DNA of 64,000 nt, from the NCBI GenBank assembly GCA_937874185.1, contig CALNAK010000021.1, forward strand, positions 1 through 64,000, given 5' to 3'. The position numbers were made by a program, and so were the translations under genes. Shown in pieces: positions 44,741-53,758 of this stretch. This DNA is from an uncultured Lactobacillus sp. GTDB taxonomy: Bacteria; Bacillota; Bacilli; Lactobacillales; Lactobacillaceae. The stretch's first letter is position 1. Each line of letters opens with the position of its first letter. The notes below the pieces were generated by a model that was given only the letters and a program-made list of their open reading frames with translations, was not told the DNA's origin and made no database searches.

Positions 44741-45225
44741 TTTTTTTGAAAAGTTTCGAAGGTGTATGGATAGACATTCTTGTCGTCCATGACACCTTCT
44801 TTTTTTTCAATTAAATTAAACTTCGTATAATCAATTGGCACCATTTTAGTATCTCCAGTAAATTCATGATCAATTCTAGTCAAATATAATCGATCAACAT
44901 CATTCTTGAAGAGATTAAAAATACCGCTACCACCGATTACCATAACTTCATCATCTGATTTAACATATTCGGATAACTCGGATTTATCTGTCAACAATAC
45001 GACAGACTCGGGGACTTTGTAGTCAGCGTTTCGAGAAATAACAATATTTAAACGATTGGGAAGTGGTCCATTAGGAAAACTCTCAAACGTTTTTCTTCCC
45101 ATTACAATGGGATGTCCAGTTGTAACATCTTTAAAGCGTTTCATATCATTCGGTAATTTCCAAGGTAAATGCCCATCAACACCAATAACATGATTCTTAT
45201 CTTCAGCCCAAACGAAACTTATCAT
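44737..45225 (-). CDS. dfrA: Dihydrofolate reductase
   Basis: A 162-residue enzyme. SFVWAEDKNHVIGVDGHLPW (residues 3-22) gives the substrate loop and the Trp; LPNDMKRFKDVT gives the catalytic acid (Asp27); VMGRKTFESFP and VIGGSGIF bind NADPH. It regenerates tetrahydrofolate used by ThyA. It follows thyA by 11 bases in an ABC-F ATPase-thyA-dfrA operon. Its last 70 bases encode a terminator hairpin for the opposite strand. Confidence 0.97.
   Translation of the reverse strand: MISFVWAEDKNHVIGVDGHLPWKLPNDMKRFKDVTTGHPIVMGRKTFESFPNGPLPNRLNIVISRNADYKVPESVVLLTDKSELSEYVKSDDEVMVIGGSGIFNLFKNDVDRLYLTRIDHEFTGDTKMVPIDYTKFNLIEKKEGVMDDKNVYPYTFETFQKN
44758..44808 (+). terminator. Terminator of the hemolysin III-like gene, inside dfrA
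   Basis: GAAGGTGTATGGA (44758-44770) pairs with TCCATGACACCTTC (44786-44799) apart from one bulged G, then nine T. It lies wholly in the dfrA coding sequence on the opposite strand. Confidence 0.88.
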
Positions 45226-45236
45226 TAATTGATCTC

Positions 45237-46187
45237 CTAGACGGCAACCGGAGCTTTTATGGCTGGTTGCGGATTATAGTCATTCACGATTATATCTTTT
45301 GAATCAATCTCAAAAATACTTTTATTACTCTTAATTTCTAACTGTGGTCCAGCAACCGGTTGACGACTTAATTGTTCATGTACTTGGTCTAAATGATTCA
45401 AATAAATATGAGCGTCACCTAAAGTATGAATGAATTCTCCAACCTCAAGACCAGTTTCACGAGCAATCAAATGAGTCAAAAGTGCATAACTAGCAATATT
45501 AAATGGCACTCCCAAGAAGAGATCTCCACTTCTTTGATATAACTGACACGACAACTTACCATCATTAACATAAAATTGGAACATCGTATGACAAGGTGGT
45601 AATGCCATTGTTGGCACATCCTCGGGATTCCAAGCACTAACAATCAAACGACGAGAATTTGGTGTCGTCTTAATTTGTTCAATTACATTTTTTATTTGAT
45701 CGATAAAGCCACCATCACGTTTTTGCCAATGACGCCACTGCGCACCATAAACATCCCCCAAATTACCAAATTTTTCGGCAAAATCAGGATCATCCAAAAT
45801 TGCTTTATCAAATTTACTCTTTTGAATCTTGTATGCTTGAGCAAATTCATCATCAATCAGTGAACGGCGACCAAAGTCAGTCATATCGGGACCTTTGTAA
45901 TCGGTACTTTCGATATAATTTTTAAAAGCCCATTCATCCCAAATATGATTATTATGTTCTAAAAGATACTTAATATTTGTATCACCATGCAAAAACCAAA
46001 GCAATTCACTTTTTATTAGACCAAAGGGAATTTTCTTGGTCGTTAACAAAGGAAATGATTCTTGTAGGTCAAAGCGCATCTGATAACCAAAGGTACTAAT
46101 TGTTCCTGTACCAGTACGATCACCCTTTTTGTGACCATGATCTAAAACATATTGTAAAAGATCCAAATATTGCTGTTCGTTATGCAT
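45237..46187 (-). CDS. thyA: Thymidylate synthase
   Basis: A 316-residue thymidylate synthase, the long form also known from Lactobacillus casei. GDRTGTGTISTFG binds dUMP phosphate; the catalytic Cys lies in ALPPCHTMFQFYV; QRSGDLFLGVPFNIA and DAHIYLNHLDQV are conserved. It makes dTMP from dUMP with methylene-tetrahydrofolate. It starts after AGGAGG, nine bases past the ABC-F gene. Confidence 0.98.
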   Translation of the reverse strand: MHNEQQYLDLLQYVLDHGHKKGDRTGTGTISTFGYQMRFDLQESFPLLTTKKIPFGLIKSELLWFLHGDTNIKYLLEHNNHIWDEWAFKNYIESTDYKGPDMTDFGRRSLIDDEFAQAYKIQKSKFDKAILDDPDFAEKFGNLGDVYGAQWRHWQKRDGGFIDQIKNVIEQIKTTPNSRRLIVSAWNPEDVPTMALPPCHTMFQFYVNDGKLSCQLYQRSGDLFLGVPFNIASYALLTHLIARETGLEVGEFIHTLGDAHIYLNHLDQVHEQLSRQPVAGPQLEIKSNKSIFEIDSKDIIVNDYNPQPAIKAPVAV

Positions 46188-46196
46188 GATTTCCTC

Positions 46197-48101
46197 CTAA
46201 GCAAATTGACTTAAGTATTCCCAGCGTTCCATCAATTTATCAGCTTCTTGATTTTTTTCGTCCAATTGTCGTTGATAATCCATTAATTTTTCATAATCGT
46301 TGGAAGAATCGTTCAATTCTTTTTTCAATTCTGAAAGAACAGTATCGAGTTTATCTATTTTTGGTTCTAATTTATCAAATTCTATTTGTTCAGAATACGT
46401 TAATTTTGTTTTAACAGATTCTTTTGCAGCCTGATCTTCTCGTTGCTTAACATCTTCATGTTGTTGTGCTTTAGCTTCATGATGTTTAGCCTGTTTCAAT
46501 TCTGTAGCTTTTTGAAGATAAGCAGAATAGGAATCATAACTTTCTTCAATTTCACCTTGGCCATCAAAAATCAACAATTTAGCAGCAATTTTATCCAAGA
46601 AATAACGATCATGGGAAACTGCCAAAACAGTTCCTCTAAAGCTTCTGAGATAATCTTCCAAAATAGTTAAAGTTTCAATATCCAAATTATTAGTTGGCTC
46701 ATCCAGTAGTAAAACGTTTGGTTGATCCATCAAAATAGCTAATAGATAAAGACGACGTTTTTCACCACCAGATAGTTCACGAATAAAGGCACTCTGCATT
46801 TGATGATCAAACTTGAAAGTGTCCAACATTTGTGAGGCTGACATATGTTCGCCGTCAGTATTTTTAACACCTTGACCGATACCTTCCAAATATCTAATAA
46901 CACGTTTTTCGGGATCCATGTCACGCGTCTGTTGTGTGTAGTAACCAATTTTGACAGTTTGACCAGTCTTAATTTCACCGGAGTCTAACGGAATTTGATT
47001 AACAATGGTATTCAAAAATGTTGTCTTACCGGAACCATTAGCACCAGTAATACCGATTCTATCTCCACGTGAAATCAAATAACTGAAATCATTTAAAATT
47101 ACGTGCTTGTCAAATTTCAAACTAGCATTTTTAATTTCGAAAACATCATTTCCCAAACGTTGTTGAGCAATATCAATCGACATTTCTTTTTGTACATCTG
47201 GCTTATCTTGTAAGTCTTCCTTTAAGTCAGTGAAACGGTCTTTTCTGGCTTGTTGCTTAGTTCCACGAGCCTTAACACCTGCACGCATCCATGTTAATTC
47301 TTGTTTATATAATTGTGTCTTGTGATGTTGTACGGATGCATAAATTTCTTCATTATCAGCTTTTTGTTGAAGATACTTCTCATAATTACCATCATATTCA
47401 GTAACGTTACGATTCTCCAACTCAAAAATTCTAGTTGCAACCTCATTTAAGAAATAACGATCATGGGTAACAAACAATACTGATCCTTTATACTTGCTTA
47501 AATAAGTCTGTAACCAATCAATTGCTTCATAATCCAAATGGTTAGTTGGCTCATCTAAAATCAATAGGTCGGCCTCAGAAATCAAACATTCTGCTAGAGC
47601 CACACGTCTTTGTTGCCCACCAGACAACTCACCAATTTTCTTATCAAGTTCGGTAATACCCAACTTATTTAAAATTGACTTAACATCAGATTCCATCTGC
47701 CAAGCTTCGGCAGCGTTCATTCGTTCTTGTAATTTAAAGAATTCATTTTGAATCTTAGTATCAGTTGAATTGGCATTAAAAAGTGTTAATGAATTTTCAT
47801 ATTGACGAATCAATTGAAATTTTTCACCACTACCATTAAAAACAGCATCAATAACTGATGAATTTTCATCTAGTTTTGGTTGCTGTTCAAGATACGAGAT
47901 TTTATAATCCTTTGGCTTTTCGATATTAACAGTATTTAAATCGCCGCTATTAACAATTCCGTCTAATAAAGTTGTCTTACCAGTACCATTTAATCCCAAA
48001 AGACCGATACGGTCTCCCTCATTAATTGTAAAGGTAACATCTTTAAAAAGAGTCCTCTCGCCAAATGTTTTTGATGCATTAGATATATTTAAGGTTTTCA
48101 A
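46197..48101 (-). CDS. ABC-F family ATPase (Uup/YfmR-like)
   Basis: A 634-residue protein with two ATPase domains and no membrane segments. Walker A: GLNGTGKTT and GANGSGKTT; signatures LSGGQQRRVAL and LSGGEKRRLYL; Walker B LLILDEPTNHLD and VLLLDEPTNNLD. A linker of charged helices separates them and a coiled coil ends the protein (about 545-630), as in Uup. ABC-F proteins act on ribosomes; this one may relieve stalls. First gene of the thyA-dfrA operon. Confidence 0.93.
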   Translation of the reverse strand: MKTLNISNASKTFGERTLFKDVTFTINEGDRIGLLGLNGTGKTTLLDGIVNSGDLNTVNIEKPKDYKISYLEQQPKLDENSSVIDAVFNGSGEKFQLIRQYENSLTLFNANSTDTKIQNEFFKLQERMNAAEAWQMESDVKSILNKLGITELDKKIGELSGGQQRRVALAECLISEADLLILDEPTNHLDYEAIDWLQTYLSKYKGSVLFVTHDRYFLNEVATRIFELENRNVTEYDGNYEKYLQQKADNEEIYASVQHHKTQLYKQELTWMRAGVKARGTKQQARKDRFTDLKEDLQDKPDVQKEMSIDIAQQRLGNDVFEIKNASLKFDKHVILNDFSYLISRGDRIGITGANGSGKTTFLNTIVNQIPLDSGEIKTGQTVKIGYYTQQTRDMDPEKRVIRYLEGIGQGVKNTDGEHMSASQMLDTFKFDHQMQSAFIRELSGGEKRRLYLLAILMDQPNVLLLDEPTNNLDIETLTILEDYLRSFRGTVLAVSHDRYFLDKIAAKLLIFDGQGEIEESYDSYSAYLQKATELKQAKHHEAKAQQHEDVKQREDQAAKESVKTKLTYSEQIEFDKLEPKIDKLDTVLSELKKELNDSSNDYEKLMDYQRQLDEKNQEADKLMERWEYLSQFA

Positions 48102-48118
48102 TTATTTCACCACTATAA

Positions 48119-48152
48119 ATAAAAAATTCCTCTACCCATGTCGATAGAGGTG
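48119..48152 (-). terminator. Terminator of the small KOW-like gene
   Basis: CCTCTA and TAGAGG form the stem on the minus strand, followed by AATTTTTTA. Confidence 0.75.
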
Positions 48153-48206
48153 TTTTGATTCTTTTCATTGTTTATTATCACATGTAACCCAACGATTGTA
48201 AAATTC

Positions 48207-48380
48207 TTAGCGATATTCTTCTAGCTGATTTAACGTATAGTACAACTGCTGTTGACCACCAAATCTAACTAATATTTTATCTCGCTTTTCATCGTAGTAA
48301 ACTACAGCTCCAATTTGATTTTTCATAGCGTCTTTTTCATCAACTATCGTTACCATTGAACCGATTTTTAAATTACCCAA
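48207..48380 (-). CDS. Small hypothetical protein, 57 residues
   Basis: Not a named family. I use TTG 48380 as start, nine bases after GGGGG; a longer frame to 48416 overlaps the upstream hairpin. The protein, GNLKIGSMVTIVDEKDAMKN then QIGAVVYYDEKRDKILVRFGG, reads like a small beta barrel (KOW or SH3-like). It lies between two terminators, so it may be transcribed alone. Confidence 0.6.
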   Translation of the reverse strand: MGNLKIGSMVTIVDEKDAMKNQIGAVVYYDEKRDKILVRFGGQQQLYYTLNQLEEYR

Positions 48381-48402
48381 TACTATTTTCCCCCACTTCA
48401 GC

Positions 48403-48453
48403 AAAATACGGAACACTTAGCCATTTAATATCGGTTAAGGTTCCGTATTTTTT
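48403..48453 (-). terminator. Terminator 3' of the 154-residue hypothetical gene
   Basis: AAATACGGAAC and GTTCCGTATTTT form a stem on the minus strand just past the stop at 48461. Confidence 0.72.
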
Positions 48454-48460
48454 ATTTTGA

Positions 48461-48925
48461 TTAAAGATCGTTCTTATATAGATCGTAAACTGTATTTTCT
48501 GGATTAATAGAAATATAAAGATTTCCATTTTTCTTTGAAATTGTTGAAGTTTGATAAGCATTATCTAAACCTTCAGCATCCTTTTGCTTGAATGGGAAGT
48601 AAATTTCCATTGGTTCTCTATTAGCATCATCCTCAAAAACAATGTCACATTTTTCGATATCTTGATACTTAATAATACGGTTGAACATCCCATCAGCCAT
48701 TGCTGCCGTAGAAACATCAGTATCCTTGATATAGTCAGCTTCTGGTAGAATTTCAATTCTGAAACGTTTGCATGGATGGATTTCTTGCATATGTCCACCG
48801 TCAATACGTCCATAACTTGTTGTAACACGTGAAATCCACACGTCACTCATCTCACCATGGTCAACTGTCCAAGTATCATCATTTCTAAAGTAGAATTTTA
48901 GTTCCTTAAAAACATGCTTAGTCAT
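48461..48925 (-). CDS. Hypothetical protein, 154 residues
   Basis: Not recognised. Soluble, acidic, with no signal peptide. Aromatic-rich beta-like segments (ELKFYFRNDDTWTVDHGEMS, RFRIEILPEADYI, EPMEIYFPFKQKD) suggest a beta-sandwich. GGTGAT precedes the start. It lies between cca and the ABC-F gene, ending in its own terminator. Confidence 0.65.
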   Translation of the reverse strand: MTKHVFKELKFYFRNDDTWTVDHGEMSDVWISRVTTSYGRIDGGHMQEIHPCKRFRIEILPEADYIKDTDVSTAAMADGMFNRIIKYQDIEKCDIVFEDDANREPMEIYFPFKQKDAEGLDNAYQTSTISKKNGNLYISINPENTVYDLYKNDL

Positions 48926-48978
48926 ATTATCACCCTTTCAAATCCTAAAATACTTACTGTTTTCATAATAACACAGCA

Positions 48979-50181
48979 TTATTGATTACTTAACAAATAA
49001 TGGCTTAATTCGTCAAAATTATTGTAAACGTTTCCTTCTACGACGCCACGCTCTATTTGAGACATTGATTTTCCAATAATTGGCCCTGGTTTGATACCCA
49101 AGATTTCACAAATATCCTTACCAGTAATTGCCAAATCATGACTGCTTTTAATCGAAATATGATCAACTTTTTGCCTTAATTCATCATAGTCAAACTCAAT
49201 TTGGAACATTTTGCTTAAATCAATTGTTCTTTCAAAATTATCAACCCCAAGTTTGTAGATATTCCAGAGATCAAAATCTTGACTCTCAAAAAGATGCAAC
49301 ATGTTTAAAGTATTCAAACTAGCTTCACGAGTTTTATTAGAAACTTTCCAGTCGCGAAGTAATTTATTGAACTCGGGATGATTCAATTCCAAAACATATC
49401 CTAGAGCCGCCCAAGCCTCATCTTCATCAATAAAAGTTTGCTTCTCTACTTCTAACAATTCAGCTAATTCAAACTTTTGATCACCAAAATCAGGACAATA
49501 TTCACTCAAATTAAGTTTAATAAATTCAGATAAACCAATCTGCCAAGATTGGCTGAGCATCATTTTGACAAACTCCTCACGAATTCGTTCAACGGCAATC
49601 TTTTCTAACAATGGCGCATTATCAGCAATTGCCTGAGCAGTTTGTTCTTCAATCGTAAAATCAAGTTGGGCCTGGAATCTAACCGCGCGCATCATTCGTA
49701 AAGCATCTTCATGAAATCTCTCTTCAGCTTTACCAACTGCTTTAATGACCTTTCTATCTAAATCCTTTAGACCATCAAACTTGTCAATTACATTACCATT
49801 GCGGTCAACTGCCAAGGCATTGATAGTAAAGTCACGGCGTTTGAGGTCATCTTCAAGAGATCTCACAAAAGTAACCTTATCTGGACGACGATAATCTTGA
49901 TAACCTGATTCAGTTCTAAATGTCGTAATTTCATATGATGATTCATTCATCAGAACTGTCACAGTTCCATGTTGGATACCTGTATCAATTGTTCGATTGA
50001 ATATTTTTTTGATTTCTTCTGGGTAAGCACTTGTAGCAATATCCACATCGTGAATCGGTAGACCCAAGATATGATCACGCACACTTCCCCCAACAAAATA
50101 AGCCTCAAAACCAGCTTGTTCAATTTTTTCTAATACCGGGAGTGCTTCCTTAAAATCTGCCGGGAGTTGTTTGATTTGCAT
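48979..50181 (-). CDS. cca: CCA tRNA nucleotidyltransferase
   Basis: A 400-residue class II tRNA nucleotidyltransferase. YFVGGSVRDHILGLPIHDVD holds the Gly-Gly-Ser and the DxD metal site, followed by IATSA. RRDFTINALAVD and RFHEDALRMMRAVRFQAQL are the neck motifs that read the nucleotide template. It adds or repairs the 3' CCA of tRNA. Single gene with a long upstream gap. Confidence 0.96.
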   Translation of the reverse strand: MQIKQLPADFKEALPVLEKIEQAGFEAYFVGGSVRDHILGLPIHDVDIATSAYPEEIKKIFNRTIDTGIQHGTVTVLMNESSYEITTFRTESGYQDYRRPDKVTFVRSLEDDLKRRDFTINALAVDRNGNVIDKFDGLKDLDRKVIKAVGKAEERFHEDALRMMRAVRFQAQLDFTIEEQTAQAIADNAPLLEKIAVERIREEFVKMMLSQSWQIGLSEFIKLNLSEYCPDFGDQKFELAELLEVEKQTFIDEDEAWAALGYVLELNHPEFNKLLRDWKVSNKTREASLNTLNMLHLFESQDFDLWNIYKLGVDNFERTIDLSKMFQIEFDYDELRQKVDHISIKSSHDLAITGKDICEILGIKPGPIIGKSMSQIERGVVEGNVYNNFDELSHYLLSNQ

Positions 50182-50315
50182 ACATTTACCTCATTTCATA
50201 CTTATACCAATAACTATACACGATATTTCTAAAAATATAAAAAGTGTAGAAAAAATGATTCTAATTCAAATACTATTCCTTCTTATCACTGGTTAGAAAA
50301 ATTAACTCTAAACGC

Positions 50316-50366
50316 ACAAAAGGTTGTCCAAATTGGAAAATTCCAGTTTGAACAACCCCTTTTATA
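50316..50366 (-). terminator. Terminator 3' of the TPR gene
   Basis: GGTTGTTCAAACTGG pairs with CCAATTTGGACAACC on the minus strand with small mismatches, then CCTTTT->TTTTG. It lies about 300 bases past the TPR stop. Confidence 0.68.
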
Positions 50367-50469
50367 ACATATTATTTGCATATGATTTTAAACAGACAAT
50401 GTAAACTAATTTTAATGCTAGGACAGTCTATTGCCCGTAACCATTAAAACTGAATAGATACAAACACTC

Positions 50470-50630
50470 TAGCCTGGAACAAAAATTAAAATTGGCTCAG
50501 TAGTGAAGTTGTTCTTAGTGGACAAAGTACACTTAGAACAAGACCGAGCTTGAAGATGATTCCCGTACTTGGAATTAGCTTCAAGTCGTGTCCACTACGT
50601 TCCAGCCGAATTTTAATTTTTGTGGAAGAC
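50470..50630. repeat. Structured intergenic element, nested inverted repeats
   Basis: Outer arms CAAAAATTAAAATTGGCT (50480-50497) and AGCCGAATTTTAATTTTTG (50604-50622) enclose two further hairpins: GTTCTTAGTG/CACTTAGAAC at about 50510-50540 and CTTGAAGATGATTCC/GGAATTAGCTTCAAG at about 50549-50585. This three-stem layout spans about 160 bases and suits a dispersed intergenic repeat or a structured RNA. Confidence 0.6.
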
Positions 50631-50663
50631 AGCATCTCCCGATAACCAAGCTATAGAAAGAAC

Positions 50664-51908
50664 CTAAATCTGATCTAATAAATTCTGCATTTCTTCATTA
50701 TCTGGATCAAGTTTCAAGTACATCATCAAAGCAGGCTTCAGAACCTCATTATTACCCGTGCTACGCAATATTTCAATCAAATCAGATAAGTAGTCCAGAT
50801 TATTCTTAAAATCGTCCAGAACGACTAATATGTTCTCTTGAGCCTTTGTAACATCATCAGTTTCAAATTCAGACTTAGCCAAATTCCAAACCAACTTAGG
50901 GTTATTGGAAATGTCATGATTACTCAACAAGTCCAAATTGCTCTTAAATTGTCCCTTAGTAATATAGTAATCACTCAAAGTAATAATTAATGGCAACGGA
51001 TTTTCCACTGTCTTAATACCCTTTTCAATAATCTTAATAGCAGCATCTGCATCTTCTGCTGAACCAGATTCAAAGGCAATTTGATAAAGACGTTCATCTA
51101 ATTCATTTAAGTTTAGGCCCAATTGAGCATACTTAAAGGCATCTGAGTTCTTTTTAATGTTCAAATAGTCTTCTGCCAAGATTGGATAAACCGTTGGATA
51201 GTCACGGTTAATATCTAACAGTCCTTCCAATATATTGATAGACTTATTATAATTTTTAACTTGATTGTACAAGAAACCTAGTTGGAACTGGGCATCCTCG
51301 TTCAATTCAATTGCATTTAATTTTTCATATTCACTAATAGCTTCTTCATATTGTCCATCACCAGCCAATGAACTAGCTTTACGAAGAACGATTGAAATTC
51401 CAGAGTAATTCTTGATATCAAGATCCAACAACATATCGTAATATGTCAAAGCTTTGCTGAATTTATTCTCATCGAAATAAACTTCAGCTAAAGCAAATTT
51501 AAAGACCTCTTCATCAGGAAATTCACGAATACCTGTCAAAAGCTTTTGTTCACTGACCTCATATAATCCTTGAGATTGATAAATATCCGCTGAAACAAGG
51601 AGATTTTCAGCATAGGCTGGTGAATCTGGTGTTATTTCAGAGATATAATCAAGTGCTTTATCACTGTCTCCATCAGATACAGCAATTTCTGCTAGTCTGG
51701 AGAGGATTTGTCCTTCGACTGGGTACATTGACAACAAATGTTCATAAATTGTCTTAGCTTGAACGGAGAGGCCTCTACTCATCAATGTTTCTGCTAACGA
51801 GAATTGTGTTTGGTCATCATCTTGTAAAAGTGATTCCTTAATTAAACTGTCAACCTTTGTATAGTCACCAGCATCAATTGTTTCTATAACTTCATCTGCT
51901 TTACTCAA
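50664..51908 (-). CDS. TPR repeat protein
   Basis: A 414-residue protein. I use TTG 51908, after GGAGG, because the longer frame to 51947 begins inside the hup terminator. It consists of about ten tetratricopeptide-like helix pairs (SRLAEIAVSDGDSDKALDYI, FALAEVYFDENKFSKALTYY, LGFLYNQVKNYNKSINIL and others) with no other domain, signal or anchor. It is a protein-interaction scaffold of unknown partner, conserved next to hup and cca in lactobacilli. Confidence 0.88.
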   Translation of the reverse strand: MSKADEVIETIDAGDYTKVDSLIKESLLQDDDQTQFSLAETLMSRGLSVQAKTIYEHLLSMYPVEGQILSRLAEIAVSDGDSDKALDYISEITPDSPAYAENLLVSADIYQSQGLYEVSEQKLLTGIREFPDEEVFKFALAEVYFDENKFSKALTYYDMLLDLDIKNYSGISIVLRKASSLAGDGQYEEAISEYEKLNAIELNEDAQFQLGFLYNQVKNYNKSINILEGLLDINRDYPTVYPILAEDYLNIKKNSDAFKYAQLGLNLNELDERLYQIAFESGSAEDADAAIKIIEKGIKTVENPLPLIITLSDYYITKGQFKSNLDLLSNHDISNNPKLVWNLAKSEFETDDVTKAQENILVVLDDFKNNLDYLSDLIEILRSTGNNEVLKPALMMYLKLDPDNEEMQNLLDQI

Positions 51909-51929
51909 ATTAATACCTCCATTTTTGCG

Positions 51930-51957
51930 TAAAAAAAGACGGTCCAAAGACCGCCCC
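51930..51957 (-). terminator. Terminator of hup
   Basis: GGCGGTC TTTG GACCGTC followed by seven T on the minus strand. Confidence 0.93.
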
Positions 51958-51969
51958 TAATCAAAAGAT

Positions 51970-52245
51970 TTATTTAACTGAATCCTTCAAAGCTTTACCT
52001 GGTTTAAATGCAGGTACTTTGCTTGCTGGAATCTTAATTTCTTCACCAGTTTGTGGGTTGCGACCCTTACGAGCTGCACGTTGACGAACTTCGAAGTTAC
52101 CAAAGCCGATCAATTGAACTTTGTTTCCTTCTGATAAGTTTTCTTGGATTGATTCAAAAACTGCATCAACTGCAGAAGTTGCATCTTTCTTAGTCAAGCC
52201 AGTTTTACTTGCTACACTATCAATAAGTTCAGCTTTATTTGCCAT
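51970..52245 (-). CDS. hup: DNA-binding protein HU
   Basis: A 91-residue HU protein. It begins MANKAELIDSVASKTGLTKK, and the DNA-binding arm is FGNFEVRQRAARKGRNPQTG then EEIKIPASKVPAFKPGK. It coats and bends DNA as a dimer. It has its own promoter region (188 bases from der) and a strong terminator. Confidence 0.98.
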   Translation of the reverse strand: MANKAELIDSVASKTGLTKKDATSAVDAVFESIQENLSEGNKVQLIGFGNFEVRQRAARKGRNPQTGEEIKIPASKVPAFKPGKALKDSVK

Positions 52246-52433
52246 ATGTGAATACCTCCGAAAAATTGTTAAAAATTTTAGAACACATGAACTGTTTTAA
52301 ATGCGTTCATTATTCTATTTACAAAATTACCATAGCAATGCGGTTGTGGCAAGCATTTACGCTGTTTTTTAACATAATTTCTTCAAAATATAATTATATT
52401 TATAAAAACGGGTGAAATCCTGCCATAATAAGA

Positions 52434-53747
52434 CTATTTCCGCTTTCTAGGCAAAAGTTTAATTGGAGTACCTTCGAAATCAAAAGTAGCTCTCAATTGG
52501 TTCTTCAAGAATCTCTCATATGAGAAGTGAAGTAATTCTGTTTCATTTACGAAGACAACAAATGTTGGTGGTTGAACCGCAACTTGTGTCATGTAATAGA
52601 TACGAAGTCTCTTACCATTAACCAATGGTGTTGGTGCAATTGAAGTTGCACGTAACAATAAGTCATTAAGAATAGAAGATTGAATACGACGATCACGGTT
52701 ATCATAAACTCGTTCAACAAGTTCAGGAATTTGATCCAATCTCTGACCTTTAATGGCAGATGTAAAGAGAATTGGTGCATAAGCTAAATACTGGAATTCG
52801 GTTCTTATTTGGTTTTCAAAGTCCCTCATTGTATAGGTATCTTTTTTCAAAGCATCCCATTTGTTCACAACGATAATAACACCTTTACCGGCATTATGAG
52901 CATAGCCAGCAACACGCTTATCTTGTTCACGAATACCCTCTTCAGCATTTAGAACAACACAAACGACATCTGATTTATCAATCGCACTCAAAGCACGTAA
53001 AACAGAATACTTTTCTGTATTTTCGTAAACCTTACCACGTTTTCTAATACCAGCAGTATCAATCATAGTAAAATCTTTATCAAGTTTCTCATCATGATAC
53101 TTAGTATCGACGGCATCGCGTGTTGTTCCTTGCATATCAGAAACAATAACACGTTCGTCACCTAAAATTGCGTTAACCAATGATGATTTACCAACGTTCG
53201 GACGACCGATGAAACTAAACTTAATAGTATCGTCTTCCTCAAGTTTATCTTCATTAGGAAATGCCTTAACGATTTCATCAAGTAAATCACCAATACCAGT
53301 ACCTTGGGCACCAGAAATTGGATTTGGATCACCAAAACCTAAAGCGTAAAAATCATAAATGTTTTGACGTTGTTCAGGGTTATCAGCTTTATTTACAGCT
53401 AAAATAACAGGTTTCTTAGTTTGATAAAGAATCTTAGCGACATCTTCATCTTCCTTAGTTGAACCATTTTGTCCATTAACGATGAAGACAATAACATCAG
53501 CCTCATCAATCGCAATTTCAGCCTGGTTCTTAATTTGAACAGACATTTTTTCTCCGCTCATTTCAATACCACCGGTATCAATTAAACGGAACTCTTTACC
53601 TAGCCAACTAGCTCTGGCATAGATTCTATCACGTGTTACACCTGGTGTATCTTCAACGATAGATAGTCTTTCATTAATAATTCTATTAAAAATAGTAGAT
53701 TTACCGACATTGGGGCGCCCTACTAGCGCAACTACTGGAACAGCCAT
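52434..53747 (-). CDS. der: Ribosome assembly GTPase Der (EngA)
   Basis: A 437-residue double GTPase. First domain: GRPNVGKSTIFN and DTGGIEM; second: GRPNVGKSSLVN and DTAGIRKRGKV. The C-terminal KH-like domain is about 355-437. It assists 50S subunit assembly. It follows cmk by 11 bases; the rpsA gene usually found between them in related genera is absent. Confidence 0.97.
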   Translation of the reverse strand: MAVPVVALVGRPNVGKSTIFNRIINERLSIVEDTPGVTRDRIYARASWLGKEFRLIDTGGIEMSGEKMSVQIKNQAEIAIDEADVIVFIVNGQNGSTKEDEDVAKILYQTKKPVILAVNKADNPEQRQNIYDFYALGFGDPNPISGAQGTGIGDLLDEIVKAFPNEDKLEEDDTIKFSFIGRPNVGKSSLVNAILGDERVIVSDMQGTTRDAVDTKYHDEKLDKDFTMIDTAGIRKRGKVYENTEKYSVLRALSAIDKSDVVCVVLNAEEGIREQDKRVAGYAHNAGKGVIIVVNKWDALKKDTYTMRDFENQIRTEFQYLAYAPILFTSAIKGQRLDQIPELVERVYDNRDRRIQSSILNDLLLRATSIAPTPLVNGKRLRIYYMTQVAVQPPTFVVFVNETELLHFSYERFLKNQLRATFDFEGTPIKLLPRKRK

Positions 53748-53758
53748 AATCTACCTCC

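Larger units (their letters stand above)
50182..50663. other. Intergenic region, 482 bases, with a terminator and a structured repeat
   Basis: No protein gene seen. Holds the TPR-gene terminator at 50316-50366 and, at about 50470-50630, a block of nested inverted repeats described separately. The rest is AT-rich with nothing I can assign. Confidence 0.6.

Noticed and set aside
51909..51947. Longer start for the TPR protein at 51947
   Set aside because: That codon lies in the hup terminator hairpin; TTG 51908 follows GGAGG.
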